DNA from: DATGPD01 sp031423015
Lineage (GTDB): Bacteria; Planctomycetota; UBA1135; UBA2386
Direction of reading: 5' to 3'
Assembly (NCBI GenBank): GCA_031423015.1
Contig: JANPER010000135.1
Span: forward strand, 1 to 64,000
DNA: 64,000 nt
In this document: positions 16,358 to 26,619 of the stretch, in pieces
Layout of the letters: each line of letters starts with the position of its first letter
How positions within the stretch are numbered: the stretch's first letter is position 1
The notes under the pieces: model-generated
The model's input: the letters and a program-made list of their open reading frames with translations, nothing else
Databases searched by the model: none
What the model was told of the DNA's origin: nothing
Translations under genes and position numbers: made by a program

Positions 16358-18739
16358 TCAGCGCACCGGCTCGACGCGCACGTCGTGTGGGATCGTGCGT
16401 CGCTCCAGCGTTTCGACGGTGAAGCGGGCGCGATACAGGCGGCCGGACTTGCCGGTGGCCTCGACTTCGAAGCTGCCGCGGTCGAGGAACGGCCACGAGT
16501 CCTTGAACTCGGTGCCCGCGTCCAGCTCGGTGTCGAAGACGATGCCGTTGGTCGCGTCGCGGATGACGAACATGGCGCCGCGTTCGTCGGCTGGCATGTG
16601 CAGGCGCACCCCGAAGCGGGCTGCCGCGCGCAGCGTGCCGCGGATGGTGGTGGTCTGGCCGGCGATCACGTCGATCGGCTGGTCGAGCCAGCGGAAGCCT
16701 TTGCCGTAGACCTTGGCGCGGTAGCGGCCGGGGAGGACGGACTTCGCCGCGGTGAGCGTCGTCGTGTCGACGCGGAAGATGTCGGTGTCGCCCAGGCCGT
16801 CGAGCTGCACGAGCACGTCGTCCAGGCGCAAGCCCGCCTCGGCTTGCAGCTCTGCGCGCACGATGCCCGACGCGGGCACCACCACCCGGCCGAGCTGCGT
16901 GGTGCTGCTGGGCAGAAGCGCGAGGTCGGCGATCGAGAACTCGACGCTCGTCAGGCTGGCGAAGGTGAGCGTGCACGTGCCGGGTGGCAGCGGACCGACC
17001 CGGAACCGGCCGGTGCGCGCGTCGATTTCGGCGGCGCGCGACGTGCGGCCCGGGTGCACCCGGAACTTGCCCATATCGACCGACAGGAACTGACCTTCGA
17101 TCGCAGGCCGATCGGCCGAGTCGAGGAGCATGCCTTCGAGGTAGGCGGTGGCGCGCGCGTCGTCGGGCACGCGGATGACGAGCGGATCGGGCGTGGAGCG
17201 GACCGCGTTCACGTTCGCGATCGGTACCGGCAAGCGCAGGCCGGGTTCGCACACACGCAGCGTGTACTCCAACGCCGCATCGGCCGGCAGCGTGAACGCG
17301 CCGTCGGGTCCGGTCGTCGTCGTGGGGGTACTGCCGGGGTTGCCTTGCGCGCTGATGCTCCACCCCACAAGGCCGCGGTCGGACGCGTCGATCAAGCGGC
17401 CATGCACTCGGGCCAGGGGTGAGAGCGTGACGTGCACCGCGGCGACTTCGGCGCGAACCAGCGCGACCGTTCCCTTGACGTGCGCGAAGGCCGCGTGGGT
17501 TGCCGTCCACGTCGCGGCGCCGGCCGACAGGCCACCCAGCTCGAAGCGTCCGTCGGAGCCGCTGCTGACGCTGCCGTCGCCCGCGTCATGCTGCACGACG
17601 ATCGCGACCGCCGCGACCGGGGTGCCGTCCGTTGCGACCACGCGACCGTGCATGCGCGCCTCGCGCGTGAGCGCGATGTCGCGGGTCAGGCGCGCTTGAT
17701 CCTCGACCCTGAGCGGGCTGCGGAAGGTCGCGTGTCCGGCCGCGCGCACGCGCAGTCCGTAGTCGCCCGTGGCGAGCGTGCTGAGTTGGGCGAGGCCGTG
17801 CCCGTCGGTCCGGGCACCGCGTTGCAGATGCGCGAGAATGCGGCCGTTGCCGTCGTCGTGTGAGTTGGGTTGATCGACCGGGTGCATCACGACGTGCGCG
17901 CCCGCCAGCGGTTGACCCGCGTCGTCGGTCACGCGCACCTCGAGCGAGGCCCCGGCGAGGCCCAGGCGTAGCTCGACGACGCGGGTGGCCACGTCGTTCT
18001 CGTTGGCAGGTGCGGTCACCATCCGCGCCATCGAAGTGCCGAGCGTGGCATGGTGCGCGGCAAGCCAACAGCCGTGGCCGCGCATGTTCGGCAGGCCCGC
18101 GAGCCGCAACTCGCCGTCCGGATCGGTCTTGCCCACGACCACGCCGTCGTCGCCCGCCGGAATGTCGAGCCAGCCATTCGCGCCCCAGAACGTCACCTCG
18201 GCACCCGCCACGCGTACGCCTTCGGCGCTGAATACTCGTGCGATCGCGGTTGCGCCGGCCGGTACGGTGATGGTGAGGTCGGCCATCGCGTCGACTGTGA
18301 CGACGGCGTCGGCCTTCGGCCAGCGGTCGAGTTCCACCTGCCATCGACCTTCGTCGAGCGCGTCGAACTGCGCCAAGCCATCCGCGTCGGTCACGATCAC
18401 CCGCCGCGTCACGTCCTCGGCGCGGCCGTCCAGCGCGACGACCTGCACCGCGACGTGCGCCAACGCGACACCGTCGGGAGCGAGCGTCACGCGCACGCGC
18501 AGGCCGCCGCGACCGCGCGCGATTGGCGGCGCATCGAACTCGGCGCGCGCAGGCTGCGTCGGCGTGTTGTTGTCTGGCCTTGACGGAGCGCCGACGTCGG
18601 CCGCGAGGCTCGCGGCCGCGTTCGTCTCGGGCGTCGGGCCTGTGGGCGCGATGCCAGAACCCATCGGCCCCGTGCGCAACATCCGCCAGCCCGCCAAGAT
18701 CACCACGCCGAGGAGGAGTCCAATCAAGACCCGTCGCAT
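16358..18739 (-). CDS. Large carboxypeptidase-regulatory-like repeat protein B
   Basis: A 793-residue protein built like its downstream neighbour: MRRVLIGLLLGVVILAGWRML is a membrane anchor, followed by a flexible Pro/Ala-rich linker (about 25-70). Then come repeated beta units marked by 'GRVVATDGTPVAAVAI', 'GSDGRFELGGL', 'GPDGAFTLPAD' and 'TDADGLAQFDAL'. I recognise no enzymatic domain. It is probably displayed on the outer face of the cytoplasmic membrane. The start is placed at MRRVL; the longer reading runs into a palindromic repeat (18767-18796) and is unlikely to be translated. Confidence 0.75.
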   Translation of the reverse strand: MRRVLIGLLLGVVILAGWRMLRTGPMGSGIAPTGPTPETNAAASLAADVGAPSRPDNNTPTQPARAEFDAPPIARGRGGLRVRVTLAPDGVALAHVAVQVVALDGRAEDVTRRVIVTDADGLAQFDALDEGRWQVELDRWPKADAVVTVDAMADLTITVPAGATAIARVFSAEGVRVAGAEVTFWGANGWLDIPAGDDGVVVGKTDPDGELRLAGLPNMRGHGCWLAAHHATLGTSMARMVTAPANENDVATRVVELRLGLAGASLEVRVTDDAGQPLAGAHVVMHPVDQPNSHDDGNGRILAHLQRGARTDGHGLAQLSTLATGDYGLRVRAAGHATFRSPLRVEDQARLTRDIALTREARMHGRVVATDGTPVAAVAIVVQHDAGDGSVSSGSDGRFELGGLSAGAATWTATHAAFAHVKGTVALVRAEVAAVHVTLSPLARVHGRLIDASDRGLVGWSISAQGNPGSTPTTTTGPDGAFTLPADAALEYTLRVCEPGLRLPVPIANVNAVRSTPDPLVIRVPDDARATAYLEGMLLDSADRPAIEGQFLSVDMGKFRVHPGRTSRAAEIDARTGRFRVGPLPPGTCTLTFASLTSVEFSIADLALLPSSTTQLGRVVVPASGIVRAELQAEAGLRLDDVLVQLDGLGDTDIFRVDTTTLTAAKSVLPGRYRAKVYGKGFRWLDQPIDVIAGQTTTIRGTLRAAARFGVRLHMPADERGAMFVIRDATNGIVFDTELDAGTEFKDSWPFLDRGSFEVEATGKSGRLYRARFTVETLERRTIPHDVRVEPVR

Positions 18740-18766
18740 GCGCACATGATGGCGCCCACGCGGACC

Positions 18767-18796
18767 AGGACGAATGTGGTCAGACACATTCGTCCT
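18767..18796. repeat. Dispersed palindrome, copy 1
   Basis: Perfect 12-bp arms aggacgaatgtg (18767-18778) and cacattcgtcct (18785-18796) surround the loop gtcaga. It lies 28 bp upstream of the start of the minus-strand repeat protein. Two related copies occur at 56291-56313 and 58718-58746. A protein-binding operator, a terminator hairpin or a REP-like element are all possible. Confidence 0.8.
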
Positions 18797-18853
18797 GACT
18801 AACCGCGTGACCTTCGGCGACTAGCAGGACGAGTTTGCGATGCACGAACGACA

Positions 18854-18891
18854 GTGTCCCGACGACGAGCATTCACTCGTCGTCGGGGCAC
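18854..18891 (-). terminator. Strong stem-loop downstream of the proline-rich gene
   Basis: A 16-bp stem pairs 18854-18869 (gtgtcccgacgacgag) with 18876-18891, one G-T wobble, loop cattca. It begins 18 nt past the stop of the minus-strand proline-rich gene, where a terminator would sit. No clear U-run follows on the minus strand, so termination by structure alone is an inference. Confidence 0.6.
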
Positions 18892-18908
18892 CTCTTCTTC
18901 CTCGTCGA

Positions 18909-19085
18909 TCAGCCCTTCGGCTTCGGCCGATTGGCCGGAGGCGGAGGAGGCGTCGCGGACTTGCCCGGCTGCCCGGAAGGCGTCGCGGGCTTGGCCGGCT
19001 GCCCCGGCGGGGTTGCGGGCTTGGGCGCGCTCGGCGGGGTGTTGGGCTTGCTGGGTTGCTGACCGGGTTTCGGTGGGTTGGCCAT
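18909..19085 (-). CDS. Proline-rich small protein with degenerate repeats
   Basis: A 58-residue, very Pro/Lys-rich peptide with repeats of the form 'GQPxKPATP' (three or four units), no Cys and no hydrophobic segment. AGGAG lies about 12 nt before the ATG on the minus strand, one of the few clear Shine-Dalgarno sequences here, and a strong stem-loop follows the stop. Both support a real gene. It is probably intrinsically disordered. Function unknown. Confidence 0.55.
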   Translation of the reverse strand: MANPPKPGQQPSKPNTPPSAPKPATPPGQPAKPATPSGQPGKSATPPPPPANRPKPKG

Positions 19086-19260
19086 TGTTTGTCTTGTCTC
19101 CTGTTGGTGGCAACACGGTGGTTGCCCGCCGACGTAGAGCAACGTGGGTACCAAGCCCGCGGATTCGGCCCGACAGAAGCGCCACTAGGGCCTGTTCGGG
19201 AGAGGGTTATGCGATTTTTATCTGATTCGCCGGAGCGTCACCACCGCAGCATTTCAGCAG

Positions 19261-20787
<1,527 letters not shown>

Positions 20788-21109
20788 CTCCTCGTCACGC
20801 CGTGTCCTTGCGAGTCGCTCCTGGGCGCGAGTCGGAGTCCGAAGACGACAAACGTCAAACGTGCCAGCGATGCCTCCACGAGGCCCGCGTTCGGCATCCA
20901 GGGGCGTGTTGCGGATCAGCCGATGAACGCTTCAGGATCCCGCGAGCTCACGGCCGACACGCTCGCCGACGCATCCAGCCAACGCACGATCTCGACGAAC
21001 GCAGCTCGCGGCCATTCACAAACGCCGCGGTGATGTGTTCAATCGCGCGCTTGATCCGAGGCGTCCCGCCTTTTTCTGGCCCCCCCATTGAGCTGCGAGG
21101 TATCCCCCG
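20788..21109. other. Intergenic region before speA
   Basis: 322 bp without a convincing gene. Short readings have the composition of non-coding GC-rich DNA. A pyrimidine-rich stretch (21069-21087, tttttctggcccccc) lies shortly before the speA start. I see no clear promoter or Shine-Dalgarno sequence. Confidence 0.5.
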
Positions 21110-23173
21110 TTGAGTAAAGCCGTCCGCGAGATGCGTCCCTGGTCCGTGCAAGACAGCGCTGATCTCTACAGCGTGCCGCACTGGGGCGCGGACTACTTCG
21201 ACATCGACAAGAACGGCCACATGATCGTGTTGCCGCGTGGGCCGGGGGGGCCGTCGGTGAGTCTGTTCGACTTGGTCGAAGATCTACGTCGCCGCGGCTA
21301 CGAGCTGCCGGTGTTGCTGCGCTTCTCCGACATCTTGAATCACCGCGTGCACAAGCTGTTCGGCGCCTTCGAGGCGGCGATCACCGAGTTCGGCTACCGC
21401 GGCCGCTATCGCGGCGTGTATCCGATCAAGGTGAACCAGCAGCGCGACGTGGTCGAAGAGCTGGTGGAGTTCGGTCGCAAGTTCGGGCTCGGCCTCGAGG
21501 CCGGCAGCAAGCCCGAGCTGCTGGTGGCGCTCGCGCACAACGACAACCCCGACGCGTTGATCATCTGCAACGGCTACAAGGACAGCGCCTACATCGAGAC
21601 GGCGATGCTGGCGCAAGAGCTGGGCCGCTACCCAGTGGTCGTGATCGATCGCTTCGAGGAAGTCGAGCTGGCGATCCAGGTGAGTCGTCGCTTGGAGATG
21701 CGGCCGCATCTCGGCGCCCGGGTGCGTCTGAACTCGCGCGGCTCTGGCAGGTGGGTGGAGTCGGGCGGCGCGCGCGCCAAGTTCGGCCTCACCGCCGCCG
21801 AGTTGATCGAGGTGACCAACCGCCTGCGGCAAGAAGGCATGCTCGACTGCTTGGAGCTGGTGCATTTCCACATCGGCAGCCAGATCACCAACATTCGCTC
21901 GGTGAAGGACGCGCTGCGCGAGGCGAGCCGCGTGTTCGTCGAGCTGTCGCAGCTCGGCGCCGGCCTCAAGTTCGTCGACGTCGGCGGCGGCCTCGCGGTG
22001 GACTACGACGGCAGCAAGACGGCGTACCACTCGTCGATGAACTACTCGATGCAGGAGTACGCCAACGACGTCGTGTACGCGATCGGCGAGGCGTGCGACA
22101 AGAAGGGCATCCCGCATCCCGACATCGTCAGTGAGTCGGGGCGCGCGCTGGTCGCGCACCACTCGGCGTTGGTGTTCAACGTCCTGGGCGTCGACAAGGT
22201 GTCGGTCAACACGCCGCCGCCGGCGTGCGAGAAGCACCAGAACACCACCATCCAGGGCCTGTACGAGGTCTGGAAGAACATCACGCGGCGCAACTACTTC
22301 GAGTCGTACCACGACGCGCTGCAGATGAAGGAGGAGGCGTTCAGCCTCTTCGACTTGGGCTATCTCGATCTCGAAGGCCGCGCCACGGCCGAACGCCTGT
22401 TCTGGGCGATCTGCGAGAAGATCATGAGCATCGTGCGCGAGCTCGACTACGTGCCCGACGACCTGCAGGGTTTGGAGCGCGCGCTCGCGGACACCTACTT
22501 CTGCAACTTCTCGGTGTTCCAGTCGGCACCCGACCATTGGGCAGTGAAGCAGCTGTTTCCGGTGATGCCGATCCACCGTTTGAACGAGCAGCCGGTGCGC
22601 AAGGCCACGCTGGTCGACCTCACCTGCGACAGCGACGGCAAGATGGACAAGTTCATCTCGCCGCGCGAAGAGAAGGGGCTGCTGGAGCTGCATACGTTCG
22701 ACGGCGCGCGGCCGTACTACCTCGGCCTGTTCCTGGTCGGCGCCTACCAAGAGATCCTCGGCGACTTGCACAACCTGTTCGGCGACACGACCGCGATCCA
22801 CGTGAGTCTCGACCAAACCGGCAACTACCAGCTCGAACGGGTGGTGGAGGGCGACTCGGTGAACGAGGTGCTCGGCTACGTGCAGTACAACAAGCAAGAG
22901 CTGGTGAGCCGGGTGCGCACCGCTGCCGAGAAGGCGCTGCGCGCTGGCACGCTGCGCATCGAGAAGTTCGCGCTCTTGCTGCGCCGCTATGAGGGCAGCC
23001 TGTCGGGCTACACCTACTTGGCGCCCGACGAGGTCGTGGCCGAGGTCGCTAGCGCCACCACGCCGCAGAACGGCGGTCGATCGAATGGTGGTGCGCTGCC
23101 CGCGACCCCACCGAGCACTCCGCCGGCCTCCCCGGCCCGCGAGCCGTCGACGCCGAGCGGCAGCACGGCCTGA
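21110..23173 (+). CDS. speA: Biosynthetic arginine decarboxylase SpeA
   Basis: A PLP enzyme of the alanine-racemase-like fold III that decarboxylates arginine to agmatine for polyamine synthesis. It is 687 residues, in the range of SpeA. Family blocks are present: 'WGADYFDIDKNGHM', the PLP-lysine segment YPIKVNQQ, 'LEAGSKPEL', 'FHIGSQITN', 'VDVGGGLAVDYDG', 'VSESGRALVAHHSALVFNV' and 'FCNFSVFQSAPDHWA'. It is read from TTG (21110); an ATG at codon 8 is a possible alternative. The last 40 or so residues are a Pro/Ser/Thr-rich tail beyond the usual family end. No speB or other polyamine gene is nearby. Confidence 0.95.
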   Translation: MSKAVREMRPWSVQDSADLYSVPHWGADYFDIDKNGHMIVLPRGPGGPSVSLFDLVEDLRRRGYELPVLLRFSDILNHRVHKLFGAFEAAITEFGYRGRYRGVYPIKVNQQRDVVEELVEFGRKFGLGLEAGSKPELLVALAHNDNPDALIICNGYKDSAYIETAMLAQELGRYPVVVIDRFEEVELAIQVSRRLEMRPHLGARVRLNSRGSGRWVESGGARAKFGLTAAELIEVTNRLRQEGMLDCLELVHFHIGSQITNIRSVKDALREASRVFVELSQLGAGLKFVDVGGGLAVDYDGSKTAYHSSMNYSMQEYANDVVYAIGEACDKKGIPHPDIVSESGRALVAHHSALVFNVLGVDKVSVNTPPPACEKHQNTTIQGLYEVWKNITRRNYFESYHDALQMKEEAFSLFDLGYLDLEGRATAERLFWAICEKIMSIVRELDYVPDDLQGLERALADTYFCNFSVFQSAPDHWAVKQLFPVMPIHRLNEQPVRKATLVDLTCDSDGKMDKFISPREEKGLLELHTFDGARPYYLGLFLVGAYQEILGDLHNLFGDTTAIHVSLDQTGNYQLERVVEGDSVNEVLGYVQYNKQELVSRVRTAAEKALRAGTLRIEKFALLLRRYEGSLSGYTYLAPDEVVAEVASATTPQNGGRSNGGALPATPPSTPPASPAREPSTPSGSTA

Positions 23174-23189
23174 TGTCCCTTCGCTCGCG

Positions 23190-23612
23190 TCAGCGCCGGC
23201 ACTCGACCTGCAGGCCGTTGCTCACGAACACCGCGTTGGGCGAGAGCGTGAAGCTCGCAGCTTGCACGTAGTACGTGCCGAGCGCGCTTCCGGGCAGGGT
23301 GAAGGTCGCGCGCGCGGCACCGCTGCCGTCGCTCATGAACGGCAGCAGCAGCGAGAACGAAATGTGCATGTCGCAGCCGTAGATCGGGATCGGCTGGTTG
23401 AAGCGATTCAGTCCGAACACCCAGATGCCGGGCGCATTGCGCAGGCCGTCCGTGATCTGGAACGTGATCTGATGCTGGCCGCCGGCGGTCAGATTGCGAC
23501 CGGTCAGCTCGGGGCCGCAGCTGCTGCCGAAGCCGTTGGTGCGGCACTCGGTGGTCTGGGCGGGGAGGAAGGCGGCGACGGTCAGGAGCGTCGCGAGGCA
23601 GGCAGTACGCAT
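23190..23612 (-). CDS. Small exported beta-rich protein
   Basis: A 140-residue protein with a signal peptide (MRTACLATLLTVAAFLPAQ). A Cys-containing N-terminal motif (ECRTNGFGSSCGPELTG) leads into a beta-sandwich-like domain with 'IWVFGLNRF', 'IPIYGCDMHI' and 'GTYYVQAASF'. This resembles the small C-terminal modules attached to many exported planctomycete proteins, here as a stand-alone protein. It ends 16 bp from the convergent speA stop. Function unknown. Confidence 0.65.
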   Translation of the reverse strand: MRTACLATLLTVAAFLPAQTTECRTNGFGSSCGPELTGRNLTAGGQHQITFQITDGLRNAPGIWVFGLNRFNQPIPIYGCDMHISFSLLLPFMSDGSGAARATFTLPGSALGTYYVQAASFTLSPNAVFVSNGLQVECRR

Positions 23613-23677
23613 GGTGTGGACCTCGGGGATAGAAACGGACCGCGCGAGCATAGCCGGCTCGCGCCGTCGCGTGTTGT

Positions 23678-24139
23678 TCACGCCTGGATCTGCCCGACGA
23701 CTCGATCTCGGGTTGAGCTGCGGCGCTGAGCGCGCGCCCGACCGGCGTGGATTCCGAACACGACCATCCAAGCCGCAAAGCCGAAGCCATGCACGGTCGA
23801 GAAGAGCGTGTGCGCGGTCTCCGAGTCCGTCGCCTGGGCCAAGTAGCCGGTGAGCACCAGCGGGAGCAGAGCAAGAGCGAGGAGGACGCCCGTCGGTCGG
23901 CGCGGCTCGGTGCGGGCACGCAGGTGCGGGAGCACGTGCACCGGCCAGAGCATGCCACACACGAACAGAAGCCAGGGTGCCACGACGATATGCGCGTACA
24001 GCGCGAGCGGTTCGCCGACGTGCGCTAGGGCGTCCTCGGCTGGCGGCCCCAAGATGTGTCGGTAGACGAGGAGTGGGAGGCCGGTCGCGGCCGCCGCGGC
24101 GACGGCGAGCCAGGTGAGACCCCGATCGCTGGCCTTCAT
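23678..24139 (-). CDS. Four-helix membrane protein, b-haem-like
   Basis: A 153-residue protein with four hydrophobic helices (about 8-26, 44-66, 83-101 and 112-131). His residues lie near helix ends: VYRHILG, HVGEPLALYAH, WPVHVLPHL, STVHGFGFAAW and FGIHAG. Paired helix histidines are typical of small membrane-bound b-type cytochromes (DUF4405-like). Its start codon overlaps the stop of the FMN-carrier gene by 4 bp, so the two are translationally coupled. Inferred role: carry electrons between quinol and the exported flavin protein. Confidence 0.65.
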   Translation of the reverse strand: MKASDRGLTWLAVAAAAATGLPLLVYRHILGPPAEDALAHVGEPLALYAHIVVAPWLLFVCGMLWPVHVLPHLRARTEPRRPTGVLLALALLPLVLTGYLAQATDSETAHTLFSTVHGFGFAAWMVVFGIHAGRARAQRRSSTRDRVVGQIQA

Positions 24140-25038
24140 CGTCCCGGGCCATCTCCATCGCGCTTCAGCATGGCCCGCACGTCGGACGCAGCCGCGGTCA
24201 CCGCAGACGGGGCGGTGTCCTTGGCCAGCGCTTCGGCGTGCAGGCTGCCGTCCGGGGCGACCACCACGAGCGTGCTCACGGCGTCCTTGCCCACGACCGT
24301 CGTGTGCACGTATGCCGAGTGTGCGGCGTGTTCATCACCAGCGAGTTCGAATGCCGCAATCCAAGCGGTGTCACCCGTCGCGTTCGTGAGGCGCGTGCGT
24401 GGCCGGACGTCAGCGTCGGGGAAGCGCGCGCGCAGGCGAGCGCTGGCTGCGGCGTGCGCCGGACCAGCGGCGGCTTGCACGACCGCAGGCACCGCCGCTG
24501 CCCACTTCATCAATTCGTCTTCCGCTCGCAGCTGTGCTCCGATGGCCAAAGCACGCACCGCCGCCCGCCCGGTCGCCTTGGAGGTCAGCGTCGCACCGCT
24601 CACGGCATCGACGCCGCGGCCTTCGAGGTCGACATGCGCGCGCCCTTCGTACCGGGCGTAGTAGTTCTGGCTCGGCAGGTAGCGGCGCGGCTCGGCGAAG
24701 GCGACGACCTCGACGGAGCGCAAGCGCAGCTCGGCATCGAACGCCACGAGCAGGGTCTCCCGCAGCGTGCGTACGCGGTGCGTGTCGAAAAGAGCGATCG
24801 CGACGACGGCACCGTCAACCCTGACGACGTACACGAACCACGTTCGCGGCAGCTCGGCATCGTGCAGGTCCGCCTGCAGACTCGCCTGTGCCGGCGGTGT
24901 CAGCACGACGACGCGTCGCTCGATCACGCCGCCTGGGGCGAGCGCCGCCAGGGCCTTCTCGTGGGGCTCCGGCAGCGCGACCTGCGCCGGCCCGGCGACC
25001 GCCAGCAAGCAGAACACGATCCTCGCTGCGACGCGCAT
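24136..25038 (-). CDS. Exported FMN-binding domain protein
   Basis: A 300-residue exported protein with a signal peptide (MRVAARIVFCLLAVAGPAQ) and an FMN-binding domain (about 65-170). Asp144-Ala-Val-Ser-Gly-Ala-Thr150 fits the DxxSGAT flavinylation motif of RnfG/NqrC and related proteins, where ApbE attaches FMN to the Thr. Residues 185-300 form a second domain I do not recognise. It lies 5 bp downstream of the porin-like gene and overlaps the membrane gene, forming a three-gene operon. Such domains carry electrons outside the cytoplasm. No apbE gene is visible in this window. Confidence 0.85.
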   Translation of the reverse strand: MRVAARIVFCLLAVAGPAQVALPEPHEKALAALAPGGVIERRVVVLTPPAQASLQADLHDAELPRTWFVYVVRVDGAVVAIALFDTHRVRTLRETLLVAFDAELRLRSVEVVAFAEPRRYLPSQNYYARYEGRAHVDLEGRGVDAVSGATLTSKATGRAAVRALAIGAQLRAEDELMKWAAAVPAVVQAAAGPAHAAASARLRARFPDADVRPRTRLTNATGDTAWIAAFELAGDEHAAHSAYVHTTVVGKDAVSTLVVVAPDGSLHAEALAKDTAPSAVTAAASDVRAMLKRDGDGPGR

Positions 25039-25043
25039 GTTGG

Positions 25044-26285
25044 CTAGAACACGTAGCCGAGAGCGAGGTTGAAGCGATCGCGGTCCGCACTCCAGTCCTC
25101 GTAGTCCGCCTTGAACACGATGTCGGGCCGAGGCTTCCAATCGAGACCGAAGGTCACGATGCGGTCCCGCTGCCCACGATCGCGCACCACACCTTGCGGC
25201 AGGTCGGCGTGCGTGTCGATCCACTCCCAGCGTACGAACGGCGCAAGTTCATGACGGCTGTCGCAGCCGAAAGCCGCCAATGTGTCGCAGGCCGCTTCGA
25301 CGTATGCGCCGTCCATCCGGCGCGCCAGGCGCTGGCCGGTGGCACGGTCGAACATCCCCGCGTCATGCACGTACGCAGTTGCCGCGACGCTCCGCACCGT
25401 GCACGGACCGACCTCCCAGGCGAGGTGCACATCGGCGACGGTCGTGTGCATCGCCGGGATCCTGATCCCTGAGCGCAGCTGATCCTGCCCGGTCCGCCCG
25501 CTGAAGAACGACGCGCCGACGGTCAAGCCATCGCACCCAAGCCAGTCCAATCGCAGCGTTCCGGCGAGGTCGTCGGCCGCGGCACGATTGCCCTTCTGCC
25601 GGCCGGAGCGCAGCCCGGACGCGTCGAACTCCTCGCCGTCGAGGCTCGTCAGCAGGTAGCCGCGCCACGCGAAGCCCGCGCCCTCACCCAGGGCACCGAC
25701 CCCTAACTCGCGCCAGGTGGAGGGGATGATGCGCGTCTCGGTCTGCGACCGCCGCGTCGCGAAGAACAACGTGGGCTCGTGCTGTTCGTTGACCAGGCCG
25801 AGCGGCACGAGCACGAGGCCAAAGCGCAGCGACAGCGCCGAGCTCGCTTCGTACTCGATGTACGCCTGTTCGACCGACACCGAGCCACCACTCGATGTGG
25901 TCCCAGAACTCGCCTCCGTGGTGCCGTGCTCGAACTCGATCTCGGTGTTGACGAGCCAACGCTCATCGAAGCGATGGCCGAGGAACAGGACAGCTCGTTG
26001 CGCATCCGCCTGATCCACCGCCCCGGCGATCTCGGCGAAGGTCAGCTCTCCGTAGCCGCCGAATGCGACTCCGCGCGACGTCGCGTACACCTTGCTGCCC
26101 GCCGGCCCGAGCCCATGCCGCACCGTCATCTCACCCGCTCCATCCCCGGCGAGCTGCGCCTGCTCACGCTCAGCCTGCAGCGCCTGTAGTTGCGCCTCCA
26201 CCTTGGCCAGCCGGGCGGCAAGGTCTTGCTCTTGAGCGGGAAGGGTCAGGGAAAGGCCCACGAGGCCCGCAAAGGCTCTCTGCAT
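25044..26285 (-). CDS. Outer-membrane porin-like beta-barrel
   Basis: A 413-residue protein with a short signal sequence (MQRAFAGLVGLSLTLPAQ), a coiled-coil segment (about 20-50, LAARLAKVEAQLQALQAER) and a beta-barrel. Alternating strands end in a C-terminal Phe (LGYVF), as in outer-membrane barrels. The coiled coil plus barrel plan resembles phosphate/carboxylate porins (OprP/O-type), which use the coil for trimerisation. AGAAGG sits just ahead of the ATG. It is first in an operon with the flavin carrier and b-haem-like protein and lies directly behind a Fur-box-like palindrome, suggesting metal-controlled expression. Confidence 0.8.
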   Translation of the reverse strand: MQRAFAGLVGLSLTLPAQEQDLAARLAKVEAQLQALQAEREQAQLAGDGAGEMTVRHGLGPAGSKVYATSRGVAFGGYGELTFAEIAGAVDQADAQRAVLFLGHRFDERWLVNTEIEFEHGTTEASSGTTSSGGSVSVEQAYIEYEASSALSLRFGLVLVPLGLVNEQHEPTLFFATRRSQTETRIIPSTWRELGVGALGEGAGFAWRGYLLTSLDGEEFDASGLRSGRQKGNRAAADDLAGTLRLDWLGCDGLTVGASFFSGRTGQDQLRSGIRIPAMHTTVADVHLAWEVGPCTVRSVAATAYVHDAGMFDRATGQRLARRMDGAYVEAACDTLAAFGCDSRHELAPFVRWEWIDTHADLPQGVVRDRGQRDRIVTFGLDWKPRPDIVFKADYEDWSADRDRFNLALGYVF

Positions 26286-26296
26286 GCGGCCTTCTT

Positions 26297-26315
26297 ATTG
26301 CGACAGAATCGCAAT
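26297..26315 (-). promoter_or_regulatory. Fur-box-like palindrome before the porin operon
   Basis: The 19-bp sequence attgcgacagaatcgcaat has perfect 7-bp outer arms and a 9-1-9 layout centred on 26306, like Fur-family operators. It ends 11 bp before the porin start on the minus strand, just upstream of its ribosome-binding site, where a bound repressor would block expression. Assignment to Fur or a relative is inference. Confidence 0.5.
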
Positions 26316-26619
26316 TACAAGAGGGACCCCGAGTCTAGTAGAGCCGGATCGGCGGATCGGCGAGCACGTGTTGGTGCTGTCGGTGATCGAGACCCCCACG
26401 CCCCAACTCGGGTCGACGATGTTTCGCCGGGGTCGCCCGGCTGCTTCGGCCGCGCTCGTGCCGTCGACGGTGGCACGACCTGATCGCGGAATGCGCCGGT
26501 CGCTGGAAAAGCCCCGCCCGCCGAATGCTGGATGAGTGTTATCGTCTGCTCGGGCGCGCGCGACGGACGCTGCGCCTTTCACTCGATCATCAATTTCATT
26601 CCAGTGTCACCTCGCAACG
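26316..26619. other. Divergent intergenic region
   Basis: 304 bp between divergent genes. It must hold the promoters of the porin operon (left) and of the NYN gene (right), but I see no clear -35/-10 pair. Short readings on both strands lack protein-like composition. Confidence 0.4.
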
